Part shown: positions 62,529-64,000 of the stretch, piece by piece | How the letters are laid out: each line of letters opens with the position of its first letter | How positions within the stretch are numbered: the stretch's first letter is position 1 | Assembly (NCBI GenBank): GCA_047967505.1 | Contig: CM106538.1 | DNA: 64,000 bases | From: Dipteris shenzhenensis | Taxonomy: Eukaryota > Polypodiophyta > Polypodiopsida > Gleicheniales | Strand: one strand, 5' to 3' | Position numbers and translations under genes: made by a program | Notes under the pieces: generated by a model | Database searches by the model: none | The model's input: the letters and a program-made list of their open reading frames with translations, nothing else | What the model was told of the DNA's origin: nothing

Positions 62529-64000
62529 CAAGACAAACAATATCCATCTTAGACTTATCAATCAAGACAGTACATGATAAGATAATTTTTACACGGAGGG
62601 ATTGAAAATATATATTCAATTTTCTAATTTATAAATACCAAATGATATTGAAGGAGCTCCACTCACCTGCATCTATCCACAACAAGGACAAGTTAGAACA
62701 AGAATCCTTACTTGTGGGACTGCAGGCTTCAAAGCGCAGCTCCACTTGTTATCAATGTCCCAATATCATAAGCCATTTACAATGGTAAACTATGTCGACC
62801 TTGGATGGTGCATCATGTGGCACCTCAACATTTGAGTCACAGGTATCCAGATGCTCCACATGTATTCACTCTTTTTGAGCTGCCATTTTACAAATTTCCC
62901 CAAACAAGGGTTCATAAGATACTTTCACATCATATATTGTACGGTGCCCTCTCCTAAGACAAATGGTCAACTTGTAAGTATTTGAAGAAATAAAACTACA
63001 ATCATGATAATAAAAGATTAAGTTCCTATGTGGAAGTCATAGTTGTCTTTCCTTATATGCCTCCTTATACTACGGTAGTTGTTTCATTGCCTTCACATAT
63101 AACAAAGGCAAGAAGACAAAGACTTGTCTAAGTCATCCATACTTCATGCCCCACACATATTATCTAATGTTAAAACCATGATAGGATAAATTCCCATATA
63201 CATGGTGTTCCATAGCCAATCCTTTAAGGATGGTAGTAAATGTCGACAAAATGCCACATACCAATGTATACTTTATACATAGAAAGTGCTTTAATAAAGG
63301 AAATCACACCTTATGTGGAGTAGATCCGAACTCTCGTAATTCGCCCGATTTTGCTTAGCATGTAAAAGTCCTTCACCTTGTGCTCTTAATAGTGAGTATG
63401 CAAGCACTAATTAATTGTCCATCCATGGAATGAAGCTTGTAAGCTCGTGCACTGCCTTCCATGATTTATGTCACAATCATACAGTCCCCGTAGCCATTAT
63501 CTACTTTGGTCTCATACTTAGCCAAAGAAAGAGCAAAATAGCTATGAAAGTCAGTAGTAGATAATTATGGCTTACCCTTCAAAAACCCAGTAATCAGTTA
63601 TATTCCTAGCCAACCAAATCCTTTGCTAGTACCACCATGTGACGACTTAGTAGTCTATGGAGTCATCTCGTCCTTCTGCATGTTCCCAATATTGATAGAT
63701 ATGTAAGCATTCCATCCTTTATTATTGGCGCCTAGTACCGAGGTGGTAGTCGATCACATTGGCTCTACATCGTCAGCCGAAAGCATGGGATCTCCAAGAA
63801 ATGTAACTGCTATCGATTATCATCACGGTGGTGATCATCACAACAACAAAAATGGTGCTCATATGTGACGTGTAGGAAAAAATATATGTCTTACTGTGTA
63901 GACAATGATCTTAAATGGTAGAAAAATTGTTTGCGAGTTGGGTGACAAGTGCTTATCCTGAGAGGTATCCGTGGCTCGGAAGGCGGTCACTGGTTAGAAG
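62527..64000. other. No recognisable gene
   Basis: AT-rich, unique-looking sequence to the end of the window. No long frame, LTR end or RNA gene was recognised on either strand. Confidence 0.5.

Noticed and set aside
62244-62619. Frames with (Cys-Val)n or (His-Thr)n
   Set aside because: Artefacts of the TG microsatellite.

Overview
This is about 64 kb of nuclear DNA from a land plant with a large, repeat-rich genome. The evidence is the TGGTATCAGAGC-type primer-binding sites (initiator tRNA-Met) of plant LTR retrotransposons, UBN2-type Copia gag proteins, a long satellite with nucleosome-sized monomers, and a DUF7869-type coding relic. I recall DUF7869 sequences as abundant in seed-free vascular plants, so a fern or similar plant is my guess, but the sequence does not prove it. 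I see no convincing host gene, rRNA gene, tRNA gene or CRISPR array. Almost everything recognisable is a repeat or a transposable element in some stage of decay.

Layout. 1-6.9 kb: the 3' end of a Copia element (RNase H tail, LTR at 1559-1794), small tandem repeats, then a very C-rich block (about 4.4-5.9 kb) of polypyrimidine and a minisatellite with a palindromic GCGGCCGC core, flanked by two copies of a TATA-containing segment. 6.9-12.65 kb: a satellite with about 182-bp monomers arranged as trimers (about 546 bp), and the trimers themselves as a four-trimer unit (about 2.19 kb). 12.65-17 kb: a 5'-truncated gag-only LTR element (TR-GAG type) inserted into the satellite with an intact gag, abutting a broken DUF7869 gene. 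17-30.4 kb: minisatellites, a Gypsy gag-protease relic, an unidentified minus-strand coding relic split by a complete 2657-bp TR-GAG element (target-site duplication CTATA), and an LTR/leader fragment of a further minus-strand element.

30.4-45 kb is one old minus-strand Copia element (Q) split by two later insertions: Copia A (31502-36314, minus) in the reverse transcriptase region and Copia B (38259-42531, plus) in the protease region. Both have recognisable 5-bp target duplications, each with one mismatch. 45.4-53.7 kb is Copia R (plus), whose integrase is split by a very young non-autonomous element C (48606-51278, minus; LTRs almost identical). 54.1-56.5 kb is D, an older truncated relative of C. 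57.8-59.8 kb holds a Gypsy LTR promoter, primer-binding site and gag. 59.8-64 kb has no recognisable gene, only small repeats and a TG microsatellite.

The elements form a datable stack: Q is older than A and B; R is older than C; the unknown relic is older than TR-GAG copy 2. Every Copia and Gypsy pol or gag here carries stops, frameshifts or active-site losses, so mobility of the non-autonomous families (TR-GAG, C/D) would depend on partners elsewhere in the genome. The most unusual structures are the nested higher-order satellite, the palindromic C-rich block, the two gag-only elements and the C/D family with its triplicated polypurine tract and shared short ORF.
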